Shown piece after piece: positions 30,243-41,769 of a stretch of 49,989 bases of DNA. The stretch lies in the NCBI GenBank assembly GCA_026989435.1, contig JALSJI010000073.1, positions 1 through 49,989 on the forward strand, in the 5' to 3' direction. Within the stretch, counting starts at the first letter, position 1; each line of letters starts with the position of its first letter. The DNA is from Sulfurovum sp. (GTDB taxonomy: Bacteria; Campylobacterota; Campylobacteria; Campylobacterales; Sulfurovaceae). A program made the translations under genes and the position numbers. The notes beneath the pieces are model-generated. The model had not been told where the DNA came from, did not search any database, and worked only from the letters and a program-made list of their open reading frames with translations.

Positions 30243-30677
30243 CTATCCCTCCCAGCTAATTTTGCTTTTTAGATTCTTTAAACCTTTTTCTCCCTTTGCA
30301 GCCTTGAGTCTATATATAAAGTCTTGAGCATAATAGACTGCTTTGTCTTTAAAACCTTCGGCAATCTCCGCTATATATAGACTATACGCTGCTTGTGAAA
30401 AGAGTAAAACCCATCTGTCAAAATCGCTCTGTTTTAATCCCGGCATTGTAAAGTGAGGTCCATAAGGATCACCCCTGTATCGCTCTTCTTCCAAAAACTG
30501 CGTAGCCCAAAAGTCAACCAACAATGCAATATGCTCACGCCACTCCTCACTCTTTAAATCATCGCCAAGCTCTATCTGAAAATAGTGACCAATCTCTCTA
30601 TCCTCCAATGCTTCATAATAGAACCTCTCTATCAATAATTTAAGATTCTCTCTTGTGATTGTATTGTACCGTTGCAG
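30243..30677 (-). CDS. Truncated haemoglobin (group III-like); start probably CTG at 30677..30675
   Basis: RFYYEALEDREIGHYFQIELG...EHIALLVDFWATQFLEEERYRGDPYGPHFTMPGL. The frame extends upstream as (M)QRYNTITRENLKL with AAGGA spaced 6 nt before CTG. Confidence 0.75.
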   Translation of the reverse strand: MQRYNTITRENLKLLIERFYYEALEDREIGHYFQIELGDDLKSEEWREHIALLVDFWATQFLEEERYRGDPYGPHFTMPGLKQSDFDRWVLLFSQAAYSLYIAEIAEGFKDKAVYYAQDFIYRLKAAKGEKGLKNLKSKISWEG

Positions 30678-30818
30678 TCTCTATCCTTTTGTCTTCCATG
30701 CATTCATAGTATATTTTTAAACATCTAATCATAGCAAAATCCATATAAAAAGAGAATATACGCCTCTACAGGAGAAGCTATCGATATGGTATACTCTCAT
30801 AAAAATAAAGGATGATGC

Positions 30819-32582
30819 ATGGGTAAAAGCTGCAAAATCAAAGAAATTTTCCAAAAAATCCTAAGCTATAAAAAAGAGGTACTGCTAGGAAATCTGCTTG
30901 CACTTTCTGCAACACTACTCATTACAATCATTCCGCTTTTTATTCCCATACTTGTCGATGAACTGCTCTTACAAAAAGATCACGGCTTTATCCTATGGAT
31001 AGAGCAACATCTATTTACATCTGATCTGAAAGGATATCTGTTTTTTATATTAATCCTCATCCTAATTCTACGTACACTAAGCACACTCTTGTCAATTATA
31101 CAGAGCAAAATATCAGTTTCCATATCAAAAAATATTACATACCAAATAAGACTCTCTTTGCTTGATCACCTTAAAAATATCTCTCTCAAAGAGTATGAGA
31201 TGATACAAGTAGGAGCTATTACCTCCAAACTGGTTACCGATATAGAAACCATAGACGGTTTTATAAGTACCACCGTCTCCAAACTGATTGTAGCCGTACT
31301 AATGCTGCTCTCCTCCGCCTATATTTTGCTATGGATTCACTGGCAGTTGGCTCTGTTTATACTTTTGACAAACCCGATAGTAATACTCTTTACCGTAAAA
31401 CTTTCACGCAACATCGGTACACTCAAAAAGGAAGAAAACAGAGCAATAGAGCTCTTTCAATCCTCTCTTACTGAAACCTTGGAGCTTTTTCACCAGATAC
31501 GTGCTGCAAATAAAGAGTCCTATTTTTTTGAAAAAAACCGTAAAGAGGCCGAAACACTTCGGCAACATGCCGTCAACTACGGATACAAAAGCGAAAGTGC
31601 TCAAAAACTCTCCTACCTTGTTTTTTTGACCGGGTATGAGGTATTTCGTGCCGTAAGTATTCTGGCTGTAGCCTATTCTGATCTCTCAGTGGGATTGATG
31701 CTGGCAGTGTTCTCCTACCTCTGGGTAATGGTAACACCCATACAGGATATCATCAATTTTCAATATCTGCTCTCTACTGCAAAAGCGGCATGCTCGCGTA
31801 TAGAGAGTATCTATACCCTAAAACAAGAGACGAGGGTAGATGAAAAATTCTATCCCTTTCAAGAGAAAAAAGCCATCGCAATAGAGACAAAAAATCTCAC
31901 ATTTTCTTATCAGGAAAAGAATACCATACTAAAAAATATTAATATAGAGATTCCAAAAGCATCCAAGATTGCCCTCGTAGGTGCCAGCGGTTCCGGTAAA
32001 ACAACACTTGCGCATATTCTTGTCGGTTTTTATCCGCCAAATAAGGGTGAGATCTTATATGACGGAATCTCAAACAAACTACTCCCCCTCTCAACAATCA
32101 GAGAAAATATTCATCTTATCTTGCAACATTCTAAACTCTTTAATGATACAATGTTATTTAATCTCACCCTCGGCAATGCATATGAGCCTGAAAAAATAGA
32201 GGAGGCAATTCACATTGCACAGCTTGAAGATGTTATAGCAGACTTAAAACTAGGTCTTAATACGCGTATAGGCAAAGACGGTATTAAACTTAGCGGCGGA
32301 CAGAGACAGAGGGTTGCGATTGCCAGAATGATTTTATCTGATCCCAAGGTGGTTATCTTTGACGAATCCACTTCGGCTCTGGATGTGCATACAGAGACTA
32401 AACTCTTTGAAGCGCTCCATAACTTCGTGGCTGACAAAACGGTCATAACCATAGCCCATAGACTCAGCACAATCAAAGATGCAGAGTTTATCTATGTACT
32501 GGAAGAGGGAAAAATAGTAGACAGCGGTTCTCCAAAAGCACTGCTGTCAAAAAACAAGGGTTATTTCAACTCAATGGTATAA
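30819..32582 (+). CDS. ABC transporter, fused permease/ATP-binding protein (exporter type)
   Basis: TM domain then GASGSGKTTLAHILVG, LSGGQRQRVAIARMILSDPKVVIFDESTSALD. Confidence 0.92.
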   Translation: MGKSCKIKEIFQKILSYKKEVLLGNLLALSATLLITIIPLFIPILVDELLLQKDHGFILWIEQHLFTSDLKGYLFFILILILILRTLSTLLSIIQSKISVSISKNITYQIRLSLLDHLKNISLKEYEMIQVGAITSKLVTDIETIDGFISTTVSKLIVAVLMLLSSAYILLWIHWQLALFILLTNPIVILFTVKLSRNIGTLKKEENRAIELFQSSLTETLELFHQIRAANKESYFFEKNRKEAETLRQHAVNYGYKSESAQKLSYLVFLTGYEVFRAVSILAVAYSDLSVGLMLAVFSYLWVMVTPIQDIINFQYLLSTAKAACSRIESIYTLKQETRVDEKFYPFQEKKAIAIETKNLTFSYQEKNTILKNINIEIPKASKIALVGASGSGKTTLAHILVGFYPPNKGEILYDGISNKLLPLSTIRENIHLILQHSKLFNDTMLFNLTLGNAYEPEKIEEAIHIAQLEDVIADLKLGLNTRIGKDGIKLSGGQRQRVAIARMILSDPKVVIFDESTSALDVHTETKLFEALHNFVADKTVITIAHRLSTIKDAEFIYVLEEGKIVDSGSPKALLSKNKGYFNSMV

Positions 32583-32591
32583 AGGATATTT

Positions 32592-33356
32592 TTGGATATT
32601 TTTCAAGCAATCATTATAGGAATTATAGAGGGATTTACGGAGTTTTTACCTATCTCTTCTACAGGACATATGATCGTTGCCTCACAATTTATGGGGCTTC
32701 CGCAAGATGCAGCTATGAAAGCTTATGAGGTGATTATACAATTTGCAGCCATTTTGGCTGTCATGCTGATATATAAAGAGAAAATCACATTCAAACAGAT
32801 CGATTTATGGATGAAACTCATAGCCGCCTTTTTACCTCTTGCCGTCATGGGATTTATATTCAAAGATCAGATCAAAGCACTCTTTTCCGTAGAAATTGTA
32901 GCATGGATGTTTATTATTGGCGGTATCATTTTTCTCATCATCGAGTACTTTTACAAAGAGCAGCCACACCATATCCGTAATGTAGAAGAAACAAGTTACG
33001 CACAAGCTTTATGGATAGGGTTTGCACAACTCTTTTCATTTATTCCCGGCACCAGTAGATCCGGCGCCACAATCATAGGAGGGATGCTTGCAGGACTGGA
33101 CAGAAAAGCCTCTTCGGATTTCTCCTTTTTACTAGCGATCCCCGTAATGAGTATAGTAGCACTCTATGATCTGATTAAACATTACGAACAATTCACGGGG
33201 ATCAACTATTCGGCATTTGCTATAGGATTTATCGTTGCCTTTGTGGTTGCCTATATTACCGTAAAACTCTTTTTGCATTTTATTCAAAAATTCTCTTTTG
33301 TACCTTTTGGTATCTACAGGATTATATTTGGCATCATACTCTTGATAATTATCTAA
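32592..33356 (+). CDS. uppP: Undecaprenyl-diphosphatase (UppP/BacA)
   Basis: TTG start; GIIEGFTEFLPISSTGHMIVA, PGTSRSGATIIGGMLAGLDRKASSDFSFLLAIPVM. Confidence 0.93.
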   Translation: MDIFQAIIIGIIEGFTEFLPISSTGHMIVASQFMGLPQDAAMKAYEVIIQFAAILAVMLIYKEKITFKQIDLWMKLIAAFLPLAVMGFIFKDQIKALFSVEIVAWMFIIGGIIFLIIEYFYKEQPHHIRNVEETSYAQALWIGFAQLFSFIPGTSRSGATIIGGMLAGLDRKASSDFSFLLAIPVMSIVALYDLIKHYEQFTGINYSAFAIGFIVAFVVAYITVKLFLHFIQKFSFVPFGIYRIIFGIILLIII

Positions 33357-33368
33357 GATGGATTTAAA

Positions 33369-33422
33369 GAGCTTCTGTCGAGAAGTTCTACTAAGTTCAA
33401 ACGATTTGAACATTCAATTGAA
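33369..33422. promoter_or_regulatory. Cluster of two stem-loops and a palindrome in the leader of the DEAD-box helicase
   Basis: GAGCTTCT-gtcg-AGAAGTTC (33369-33388), GTTCAAA-cga-TTTGAAC (33395-33411), TTCAATTGAA (33413-33422). Confidence 0.4.
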
Positions 33423-33430
33423 GGGATATT

Positions 33431-34813
33431 ATGAAATTTTCAGAGTTTAATTTTCACGCAGATCTCGCAAAAGGAGTGAAAATTGCAGGATTTAAAGAAC
33501 CAAGTCCTATACAGAAAGAGGCTATTCCTATTATCGCGTCCGGTTCCGATATGGTCGGACAAGCCCATACAGGTACAGGCAAAACCGCGGCTTTTGGTCT
33601 ACCCGTTATGGATAAGCTTGCACGCGGTGAGATTACAAGAGCTTTGGTGATCACTCCCACAAGAGAGCTGGCCACACAAGTAGCAGACGAGCTCTATCAC
33701 CTTGGGCGTTTTGCAGGGATTCGTACGCTCACGGTCTATGGTGGCGTAGGATATGGACGTCAAATAGCGCTTATACATAAGGGAGTACAGATTGTCGTTG
33801 CCACACCGGGACGGCTAAAAGATTTGTATAAAAAAGGTAAAATTGATGTCTTAAATCCCGAAGTAGTAATACTAGATGAAGCAGATGAGATGCTCGATAT
33901 GGGTTTTTTGGATGATATTAAAGAGATTTTTGAATATATTCCCCAAAACAGACAAACACTACTCTTCTCTGCCACTATGCCAGAGCCTATCAAGGAACTT
34001 GCCAACGATATCTTGTATCAGCCGAAGTTTCTCTCGGTGGTAGGAGATGAAGAGACGACTAACAATATTATTGAACAACGCTACTATATGATTCATGAAA
34101 ACCAACGAGATGAGGCGCTTGTACGCTTGCTTGAGACAGAAGAGACGGACAAATGTATTGTCTTTTGCCGTATGAAACGTGAAGTAGATAGAATCGTAGA
34201 ACATCTACAGGCACTAGGATTCAACGCTGCCGGTTTACATGGAGATTTAGACCAAATAGAAAGAGAGAAAATCATCAAAACCTACAGAAGAGGCACAACC
34301 AAAATCATGGTAGCTACAGATGTAGCAGCACGTGGCCTTGATGTCAAAGATGTCACGCATGTCTTTAACTTTCATATCCCTTTTGATCCGCAATCCTATG
34401 TACACCGCATAGGCCGTACCGGAAGAGCAGGTAGACGCGGACAGGCCATTACACTGGTGAGTACTGCAGAGTTTAGAGAACTTCAACGCATACAAAAAGA
34501 GGTAGGTGCCCATATGCAACTTGCCACCCTTAAATCAGAAGAGCAGATCGATGAAAAAGGAAAAGAGTATATTGCCGAATATATACGAGACCTGGCTATC
34601 AACAAAAATGCATCTGCTATGCTGGAGTATCTCTCACAGATGGATCAGAGACTGCTTCTTGAAAAACTAATCTCCTATATGCTCTTTGCCGAAGAGCACC
34701 ATATCAGCAAACAGATAGGATTTGACGAAGATGCCGTAGAAGCGATGATGCAAGAGTTCATTAATGAAAAAAAAGCTACCCGAAATCACACCAGGAGAAA
34801 AAAGAGAGACTAA
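33431..34813 (+). CDS. DEAD-box RNA helicase
   Basis: AHTGTGKTAAFGLP, PTRELA, LDEADEMLDMGF, SAT, VATDVAARGLDV, HRIGRTGRAG. Confidence 0.93.
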   Translation: MKFSEFNFHADLAKGVKIAGFKEPSPIQKEAIPIIASGSDMVGQAHTGTGKTAAFGLPVMDKLARGEITRALVITPTRELATQVADELYHLGRFAGIRTLTVYGGVGYGRQIALIHKGVQIVVATPGRLKDLYKKGKIDVLNPEVVILDEADEMLDMGFLDDIKEIFEYIPQNRQTLLFSATMPEPIKELANDILYQPKFLSVVGDEETTNNIIEQRYYMIHENQRDEALVRLLETEETDKCIVFCRMKREVDRIVEHLQALGFNAAGLHGDLDQIEREKIIKTYRRGTTKIMVATDVAARGLDVKDVTHVFNFHIPFDPQSYVHRIGRTGRAGRRGQAITLVSTAEFRELQRIQKEVGAHMQLATLKSEEQIDEKGKEYIAEYIRDLAINKNASAMLEYLSQMDQRLLLEKLISYMLFAEEHHISKQIGFDEDAVEAMMQEFINEKKATRNHTRRKKRD

Positions 34814-34883
34814 TTCTTGCTTTTTTAACTTATATCAAGTAAAACTATTTTAGAATTTAGGGAAAATTCAAAAAGAGGTAAAG

Positions 34884-35117
34884 ATGGAAGAGGTAAATCT
34901 ACTGGCTGAGAGTCTAAAATTTATGTTTTTGGGAATGTTTGTCGTATTTGCATTTTTAAGCATAATGGTAGTTGTAGTCAATCTCCAGACAAAACTCATT
35001 AATAAGTTTTTTCCCGAAAAAGTGTCTGCACACCCTGAAACATCCGATCAATCCGATGAATCAAGACGTGTTGCAGCCATTGTTGCAGCAGTAAGCGAAT
35101 ATTGCAAACAATCATAA
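34884..35117 (+). CDS. oadG: Oxaloacetate decarboxylase gamma-like small membrane protein
   Basis: Single N-terminal TM with EESLKFMFLGMFVVFAFLSIMV-type pattern and ..RRVAAIVAAVSEYCK; directly upstream of the alpha subunit. Confidence 0.75.
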   Translation: MEEVNLLAESLKFMFLGMFVVFAFLSIMVVVVNLQTKLINKFFPEKVSAHPETSDQSDESRRVAAIVAAVSEYCKQS

Positions 35118-35138
35118 CGTTACAAAGGTAGATGACAG

Positions 35139-36941
35139 ATGGCTAAAAAATATATAGATATAATGGATACCAGCTTTAGAGACGGCTTTCAATCCGTCTT
35201 TGGCGGACGCGTATTAATGGATGACTTTTTTCCTGCTGTTGAAGCTGCCAAAGAGGCAGGTATTACACATTTTGAATTCGGAGGAGGGGCCAGATTCCAA
35301 TCTCTCTATTTTTACCTGCAAGAAGATGCATTCAAAATGATGGACGGATTTAGAGAGATAGTCGGAAAAGATGCCAACTTACAAGTTCTTTCACGTGGTA
35401 TAAACACCGTAATGCTTGATACGGGAAGTCGTGAAATGATCGATCTCTTTGCAAAAATGTTTGCAAAACACGGTACAACAACCGTAAGAAACTTCGATGC
35501 ACTCAACGACGTAAACAATCTGGCATTCTCATCCGAGATGATTAAAAAACACGGCATGAACCATGAAGTAGTCGTTACTATGATGGATTTGCCACCGGGA
35601 TGCAAAGGTGCACATGATGTAGCTTTTTACGAAAAGACGCTGCGAAATATTTTAGACTCGGGCATACCGTTTGATTCTGTCTGTTTTAAAGATGCCTCAG
35701 GAACTGCAAATCCTCATAAAGTCTATGAGACAATTTCTATGGCTAGAAAACTTTTGGGCGATGCCGTACACCTCAGGCTACATACCCACGAGACTGCCGG
35801 TGTCTCTGTTGCTGCCTATCTTGCAGCACTAGAGGCCGGTGCCAACGGTATCGACCTGGCGGCATCTCCGGTATCCGGCGGTACCTCTCAGCCGGATATA
35901 CTTACAATGCTTCATGCTACAAAGGGTACGGATTATAATCTTGGAGATTTAAAACTTGATAAAATTCTCAAATATGAAGAGCGTCTCAAAGCGTGTCTTG
36001 CTGAGTATATGATACCTCCGGAAGCCACGCAAGTATCTCCGCTTATTCCCTTTTCCCCTATGCCGGGCGGGGCGTTGACTGCCAATACGCAGATGATGAG
36101 AGACTCAGGCGATTTGCATAGATTTGATGACGTAATCGCTGCGATGAAAGAGGTCGTTGAGCGTGGAGGATACGGTACCTCGGTCACGCCGGTAAGCCAA
36201 TTCTACTGGCAGCAGGCCTATGCCAATGTGATGTTTGGTCCATGGAAACAAATCGCTCCTGGCTATGGACGTATGGTACTTGGCTACTTCGGTAAAACAC
36301 CGGTAGAGGCAGATAGAGAGATTATTGAACTTGCTGCACAAAAACTAAAACTTGATCCTACAACGGAGAATCCTCTAGATATTGCAGACAAAGATGAAAC
36401 AAAATCGATAGCACACTGGAAGAAGGTATTAGAGGATGAAGGATTAGAAACCACAGATGAAAATATCTTTATCGCCGGTGCCTGCGATCAAAAAGGAATT
36501 GCGTTTTTAAAAGGTGAAAGTCCTCTCATGGTGAGAAAAGGTAAAGAGAATACACAACAAAAGGGAGAAGAGAATATGGCAGGAAATTATACAGTAGTAG
36601 TAGACGGCAAGCAGTATAGCGTACAAGTAGCAGAAGAAGATGGAGATATCCAGATCACCCCATCAACAACATCCCAACAGACTGCTGCATCAACAACGGA
36701 AACTACGCCGTCTTCTAGCGGTTCAGGCTCTATCGAAATACATTCGCAAACACCGGGAAATGTATGGAAAATACTAAAAAATCCTGGTGACAGTGTAGCA
36801 GAAGGAGAGGTGATCATGATACTTGAAGCGATGAAAATGGAGATTGACGTTGCAGCACCGCAAGCAGGTAAAATAGTATCTATTAATGTCAATGTCAATG
36901 ATTCTGTTGCAGATGCACAACTTTTAGCTACCATGGAGTAA
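35139..36941 (+). CDS. oadA: Oxaloacetate decarboxylase alpha / pyruvate carboxylase subunit B, biotinylated
   Basis: [50 protein letters not shown]-terminal biotinyl site [14 protein letters not shown]. Confidence 0.93.
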   Translation: MAKKYIDIMDTSFRDGFQSVFGGRVLMDDFFPAVEAAKEAGITHFEFGGGARFQSLYFYLQEDAFKMMDGFREIVGKDANLQVLSRGINTVMLDTGSREMIDLFAKMFAKHGTTTVRNFDALNDVNNLAFSSEMIKKHGMNHEVVVTMMDLPPGCKGAHDVAFYEKTLRNILDSGIPFDSVCFKDASGTANPHKVYETISMARKLLGDAVHLRLHTHETAGVSVAAYLAALEAGANGIDLAASPVSGGTSQPDILTMLHATKGTDYNLGDLKLDKILKYEERLKACLAEYMIPPEATQVSPLIPFSPMPGGALTANTQMMRDSGDLHRFDDVIAAMKEVVERGGYGTSVTPVSQFYWQQAYANVMFGPWKQIAPGYGRMVLGYFGKTPVEADREIIELAAQKLKLDPTTENPLDIADKDETKSIAHWKKVLEDEGLETTDENIFIAGACDQKGIAFLKGESPLMVRKGKENTQQKGEENMAGNYTVVVDGKQYSVQVAEEDGDIQITPSTTSQQTAASTTETTPSSSGSGSIEIHSQTPGNVWKILKNPGDSVAEGEVIMILEAMKMEIDVAAPQAGKIVSINVNVNDSVADAQLLATME

Positions 36942-36946
36942 TTTCT

Positions 36947-38266
36947 ATGCTCAAACATCTATTATTCGCATTAATGCTTGCACTAGGTATTTTAACATCC
37001 GTAGCGCATGCATCAGAAGAGACACCTCTGTCTGAAAAAACAGAAAAGACAGAAACATACCACTCAAAAACGATTACTGAACTGATAACAAGCTTTTGGC
37101 AGACTACCGGTATCAATGCAATCTTGGATCTAGAGGACAATGAGACAACCTCAAGTCCAAAAGGTTCGGCAGACGAACATGTCATGAACTGGTTTGAATC
37201 CTCTTTGGGACGTATCATTATGATCATGGTTGTTTTCCTACTCTTTTATCTAGCCATTGCCAAAAACTTTGAGCCGCTGCTGCTCATTCCCATTGCATTT
37301 GGAGGTCTGCTAGCAAATATTCCGCTGGCAAATATGGGTGGTGAACACGGCATGCTTGGTATCATCTACAATATGGGTATTGCCAATGAGTTTTTCCCTC
37401 TCCTGATATTCATGGGGGTAGGAGCAATGACTGATTTTGGACCACTACTCGCCAATCCAAAAACAGCTCTTCTTGGCGGGGCAGCACAATTTGGAATCTT
37501 TGGATCGCTCGTAGGTGCCGTAACCATTGGATTTTCATTGCAAGATGCCTCGGCTATCAGTATTATCGGGGGAGCAGACGGACCAACTTCAATCTTTATT
37601 GCAAGTAGACTATCGCCTGATATGCTAGGGGCAATTGCCGTTGCTGCATACTCCTATATGGCACTGGTACCGGTCATACAGCCTCCGATCATGAAACTTT
37701 TAACCACGGAAGAAGAGCGTAAAATTGTCATGAAAACCGGTAGAAAAGTACACAGACTCGAAAAACTCTTCTTTCCGTTGATTGTTTTAATGCTAACCAT
37801 TCTTATTTTACCTGAATCAGCGCCGCTGATTGGTGCATTTACCTTTGGTAATTTTGCAAAAGAGACGGGAGTCGTTGACAGACTATCTAATGAAATGCAA
37901 AATTCACTGATTAATATCGTCACTATATTTTTAGGACTGGGCGTTGGTTCTATGCTCTCGGCCGATAAATTTCTTGTTATTGAGACCCTAGGTATTATGA
38001 TTATCGGTCTTCTAGCCTTTGCAGCAGGTACTGCCATGGGTGTACTGATGGCAAAATTGATGAACAAATTCACAAAAGATCCTATCAATCCGCTCATTGG
38101 TGCTGCAGGGGTATCCGCTGTGCCCATGTCAGCAAGGGTAGTCTCAAAAGTCGGTTCAGAGGCAAAACCGGGTAACATACTACTCATGCATGCCATGGGC
38201 CCAAACGTAGCAGGAGTTATAGGATCGGCCGTGGCAGCAGGTGTATTGTTGTCCATATTTAAATAA
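36947..38266 (+). CDS. oadB: Sodium-translocating decarboxylase beta subunit (OadB)
   Basis: [91 protein letters not shown]. Confidence 0.93.
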   Translation: MLKHLLFALMLALGILTSVAHASEETPLSEKTEKTETYHSKTITELITSFWQTTGINAILDLEDNETTSSPKGSADEHVMNWFESSLGRIIMIMVVFLLFYLAIAKNFEPLLLIPIAFGGLLANIPLANMGGEHGMLGIIYNMGIANEFFPLLIFMGVGAMTDFGPLLANPKTALLGGAAQFGIFGSLVGAVTIGFSLQDASAISIIGGADGPTSIFIASRLSPDMLGAIAVAAYSYMALVPVIQPPIMKLLTTEEERKIVMKTGRKVHRLEKLFFPLIVLMLTILILPESAPLIGAFTFGNFAKETGVVDRLSNEMQNSLINIVTIFLGLGVGSMLSADKFLVIETLGIMIIGLLAFAAGTAMGVLMAKLMNKFTKDPINPLIGAAGVSAVPMSARVVSKVGSEAKPGNILLMHAMGPNVAGVIGSAVAAGVLLSIFK

Positions 38267-38395
38267 GGATAAAGTAAGTAATATTACTCTATCCTTTGAC
38301 ATATTTTGACATTAAATAGAGTATAATTCAAGAAACCAAAATGGTTTTTTAATTATGCTTTAAGCATGAAATTAACTACGTACAAAGAGGATACC

Positions 38396-39988
38396 ATGAG
38401 TATGAAAATGCCCAACGGACTTGAGGAGCTGAGATTAAAAGATATAAAAAATATCTACTATAACCTAAGTTATGATGAGTTGCAAGAGCACGAAACAAAA
38501 AATGGGGAGTGTAAAATTTCTACATCTGGCACAGCTATGTGCGATACAGGTATTTTTACTGGTCGTAGTCCCAAAGACAAATATTTCGTTGACCAAGAAC
38601 CGTCAAACAAATATATAGCCTGGGGTGACGTCAATGCTAAAATCGATAAAAAGATATATGATGAACTTCTAGAACTTGCACTCACGCAACTTTCAGGCAA
38701 AGATATCTATATTACGGACGTATATGCCGGAGCCAGTGATGCCTCCAAACGCTCTGTCCGTTTTGTAACAGAAGTAGCCTGGCAGGCGCATTTTGTAAAA
38801 AATATGTTTATCCGTCCCACAGAAGAACAGCTTCAAACATTCTCTCCGCAATTTACCGTCTATAATGCCTGTAAAGTCGTTGATGAGAAGTACAAAGAAC
38901 ATGGTTTGAATTCCGATGTCTTTATCGTATTTAACATAGAAGAGAATATTGCTATTATCGGTGGAACATGGTATGGGGGAGAGATGAAAAAAGGGATCTT
39001 CTCCATGATGAACTACTGGCTGCCTCTTGAGGGGAAACTCTCTATGCACTGCTCGGCAAACGTGGGAGAAAATAATGATGTATGCCTCTTTTTCGGGCTT
39101 TCAGGCACAGGAAAAACTACGCTCTCTACTGATCCTAAACGTGCGTTGATAGGTGATGACGAACATGGATGGGATGAGCATGGGGTATTTAATTTCGAGG
39201 GTGGGTGTTATGCCAAAGTTATTAACCTTGATGAAAAATCGGAACCCGAAATTTATGGTGCCATTGTAAAAGATGCTCTTTTAGAAAATGTTGTCTATGA
39301 TGAGACAGGAAGAGTTGACTACTCCGACGGTTCTAAAACAGAAAACACCCGTGTATCATACCCTATAGAACATATTAAAAACCATAAAAAAGATTTGCAA
39401 GCAGGACACCCAAACAACATTATCTTCCTCTCAGCCGACGCATTTGGGGTTCTTCCTCCTGTCTCTAAGCTTACAAAAGAGCAAGCGATGTACTATTTCC
39501 TCTCAGGATATACTGCAAAAGTAGCCGGTACCGAACGTGGTATTACCGAACCTGTAGCCACTTTCTCTGCATGTTTCGGTGAAGCATTCTTGCCTTTACA
39601 CCCGACTGTCTATGCCAAGCTTCTTGGTGAAAAAATAGACAAGCATAATGTAAATGTCTATCTAGTCAATACCGGGTGGACTGGCGGTCCTTATGGTGTA
39701 GGTAAACGTATGAGTATCAAGGACACGCGTGCATGTATTAACGGTATCCTAAACGGCTCTATCAATGACGCCGAGTTCCAAACACTCCCTATATTTAATT
39801 TGAAAATTCCCAAAACACTTGAGGGGGTAAAAGACAATACCGTACTTAATCCAAGAGAGACATGGGAAGACAAAGAAAAGTATGATACCCACTTAATCAA
39901 GCTTGCAAAAATGTTTCAAGAAAATTTTCACCGCTATGATCAAAATGGAGGAGAATTTGATTTTGCTTCTGCAGGACCACAAATTTAG
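38396..39988 (+). CDS. pckA: Phosphoenolpyruvate carboxykinase (ATP)
   Basis: [58 protein letters not shown] 38396 is preceded by AAAGAGG. Confidence 0.95.
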   Translation: MSMKMPNGLEELRLKDIKNIYYNLSYDELQEHETKNGECKISTSGTAMCDTGIFTGRSPKDKYFVDQEPSNKYIAWGDVNAKIDKKIYDELLELALTQLSGKDIYITDVYAGASDASKRSVRFVTEVAWQAHFVKNMFIRPTEEQLQTFSPQFTVYNACKVVDEKYKEHGLNSDVFIVFNIEENIAIIGGTWYGGEMKKGIFSMMNYWLPLEGKLSMHCSANVGENNDVCLFFGLSGTGKTTLSTDPKRALIGDDEHGWDEHGVFNFEGGCYAKVINLDEKSEPEIYGAIVKDALLENVVYDETGRVDYSDGSKTENTRVSYPIEHIKNHKKDLQAGHPNNIIFLSADAFGVLPPVSKLTKEQAMYYFLSGYTAKVAGTERGITEPVATFSACFGEAFLPLHPTVYAKLLGEKIDKHNVNVYLVNTGWTGGPYGVGKRMSIKDTRACINGILNGSINDAEFQTLPIFNLKIPKTLEGVKDNTVLNPRETWEDKEKYDTHLIKLAKMFQENFHRYDQNGGEFDFASAGPQI

Positions 39989-40086
39989 CGATTTATTATC
40001 ACTTCTATGCTATCTTCTAGAGGTGGTACACGCTTTTTTAATAAAATTACTGTATAGTAAAAAAAATCATACACAAAGGATATAGC

Positions 40087-40272
40087 ATGGATTATAATAA
40101 AATAAGATCTTTTTGTATTCCCTTTAGAATTGTATTGGGGCTTGTACTCATTGCCTATGCTATTTACTCGGGAAACAACTGGTTCTATCTAGGAATAATA
40201 CCTCTTATTTCAGGACTAACTAAATTTTGTCCTATCTGCATCATTTCAAAAAAATGTGATGTTACCTCTTGA
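40087..40272 (+). CDS. Small DUF2892/YgaP-TM-like membrane protein
   Basis: 61 aa; IRSFCIPFRIVLGLVLIAYAIYSGNNWFYLGIIPLISGLTKFCPICIISKKC. Confidence 0.65.
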   Translation: MDYNKIRSFCIPFRIVLGLVLIAYAIYSGNNWFYLGIIPLISGLTKFCPICIISKKCDVTS

Positions 40273-40400
40273 GATAACTTGATCATTCGGATTCTTGTAG
40301 CTACACGGGAACCTGACACCTTTGTAACACTAATTTTAATACCGTTTAAGAACTCATCGACTATATATAATACCAACCATCAATTTTACAAGGAATTTTT

Positions 40401-41732
40401 ATGGATGAACTAACACACTATCTACAAACACATTCCTCCGATGAGTTGCACCCCTCCGAACTTGCCAAACTGCTTAAAGACCTGGATGAGAGCACTTTTT
40501 CAGAAGCTGTACAACATATCCCCAAAGAGCTAATAGCTGATATAGCACTTGAGTTGCCCGACAGATATTTTGGAGATGTACTAGAGTCCTTTACGCCTCA
40601 GGAGATTGCCGAGTCTGTCTCTGATTTGGAATCAGATGATCAAACAGACTTTATGCAAGAGCTAGAAGAGCTTGATAGCCAAATGGCCAAGGAGGTATTT
40701 CAAGAACTTGATATAGAAGACCAAGCTGATATTCTTCAACTTAAACAGTATGAGGAGGATGAGGCCGGTGCCTACATGCAAGTAGAGCTCTATACGGCTG
40801 ATTTGGAAAAAAATGTCTACCAGGTCATTAAAGATTTCTCAGCACTTAGACGTAAAAACGAACTTGAAAATATACACTATCTCTTTGTTACCGATAGTAA
40901 AAACAGATTACGTTACGGGATAGGGCTTGACAACCTTTTGGTCTTTAACTTTAGAAAATCACTCAAAAAAAATATAGAAGAGAATCCTGAAAAATTTAAA
41001 CCCGTTACAGCAAATCACCATGATAAAATCTCTGAAGTGGTACAAAAATTCCAAGAGTATGATCTCACCTCCATGCCCGTAATCGATGATGACGGGGTAC
41101 TCTTAGGTCGTATTACCTCCGATGATATTTATGATATTATCAATGAACAGGCAACCGACCAGATGTATCATCTTGCCGGGGTTAATGATGATGCAGAAGA
41201 GGATGACAATATTATAAAAGCCGGAAAGTCAAGGGCTATATGGCTTTTTATCAATCTGCTCACTGCGATAGCTGCTTCTTTGGTCATAGGACTCTTTGAG
41301 GAGACACTGCAGAGTATTGTAGCCCTTGCTATTTTAATGCCTATTGTAGCATCCATGGGTGGCAATGCAGGTACACAAAGTCTTACGGTTGTCGTACGTC
41401 AACTCGCCCTAGGAGATATCGCCAAACACGATGCTTTTAGAACAATCAAAAAAGAGGTTTTACTTTCACTTGCAAACGGTCTCTTTTTTGCTATAATCAT
41501 GGGTATTGTAGCTACCGTTTGGTTTGACAAAGGAATCATGCTTGGTATTGTCATAGCACTCTCTATGGTAACCAATCTCTTTTTTGCAGGTTTTTTTGGA
41601 TCCATGGTACCGCTCATGCTCAAAAAACTAGGTATAGATCCTGCTATAGGAAGTACGGTAATATTAACGACTATAACCGATATCATTGGATTTTTTAGTT
41701 TTTTAGGTCTTGCGACCATGATTTTATTATAG
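40401..41732 (+). CDS. mgtE: Magnesium transporter MgtE
   Basis: MgtE N domain, CBS pair, and TM domain (ILMPIVASMGGNAGTQSLTVVVRQLALG). Confidence 0.93.
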   Translation: MDELTHYLQTHSSDELHPSELAKLLKDLDESTFSEAVQHIPKELIADIALELPDRYFGDVLESFTPQEIAESVSDLESDDQTDFMQELEELDSQMAKEVFQELDIEDQADILQLKQYEEDEAGAYMQVELYTADLEKNVYQVIKDFSALRRKNELENIHYLFVTDSKNRLRYGIGLDNLLVFNFRKSLKKNIEENPEKFKPVTANHHDKISEVVQKFQEYDLTSMPVIDDDGVLLGRITSDDIYDIINEQATDQMYHLAGVNDDAEEDDNIIKAGKSRAIWLFINLLTAIAASLVIGLFEETLQSIVALAILMPIVASMGGNAGTQSLTVVVRQLALGDIAKHDAFRTIKKEVLLSLANGLFFAIIMGIVATVWFDKGIMLGIVIALSMVTNLFFAGFFGSMVPLMLKKLGIDPAIGSTVILTTITDIIGFFSFLGLATMILL

Positions 41733-41769
41733 AATCTCTAAGAAGATTCACAAAGGATTTTTTAGGAAT

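Noticed and set aside
37654-38256. 200-aa minus-strand ORF
   Set aside because: Mirror of the oadB membrane region; low-complexity Ala/Pro/Ile composition typical of an antisense shadow ORF.
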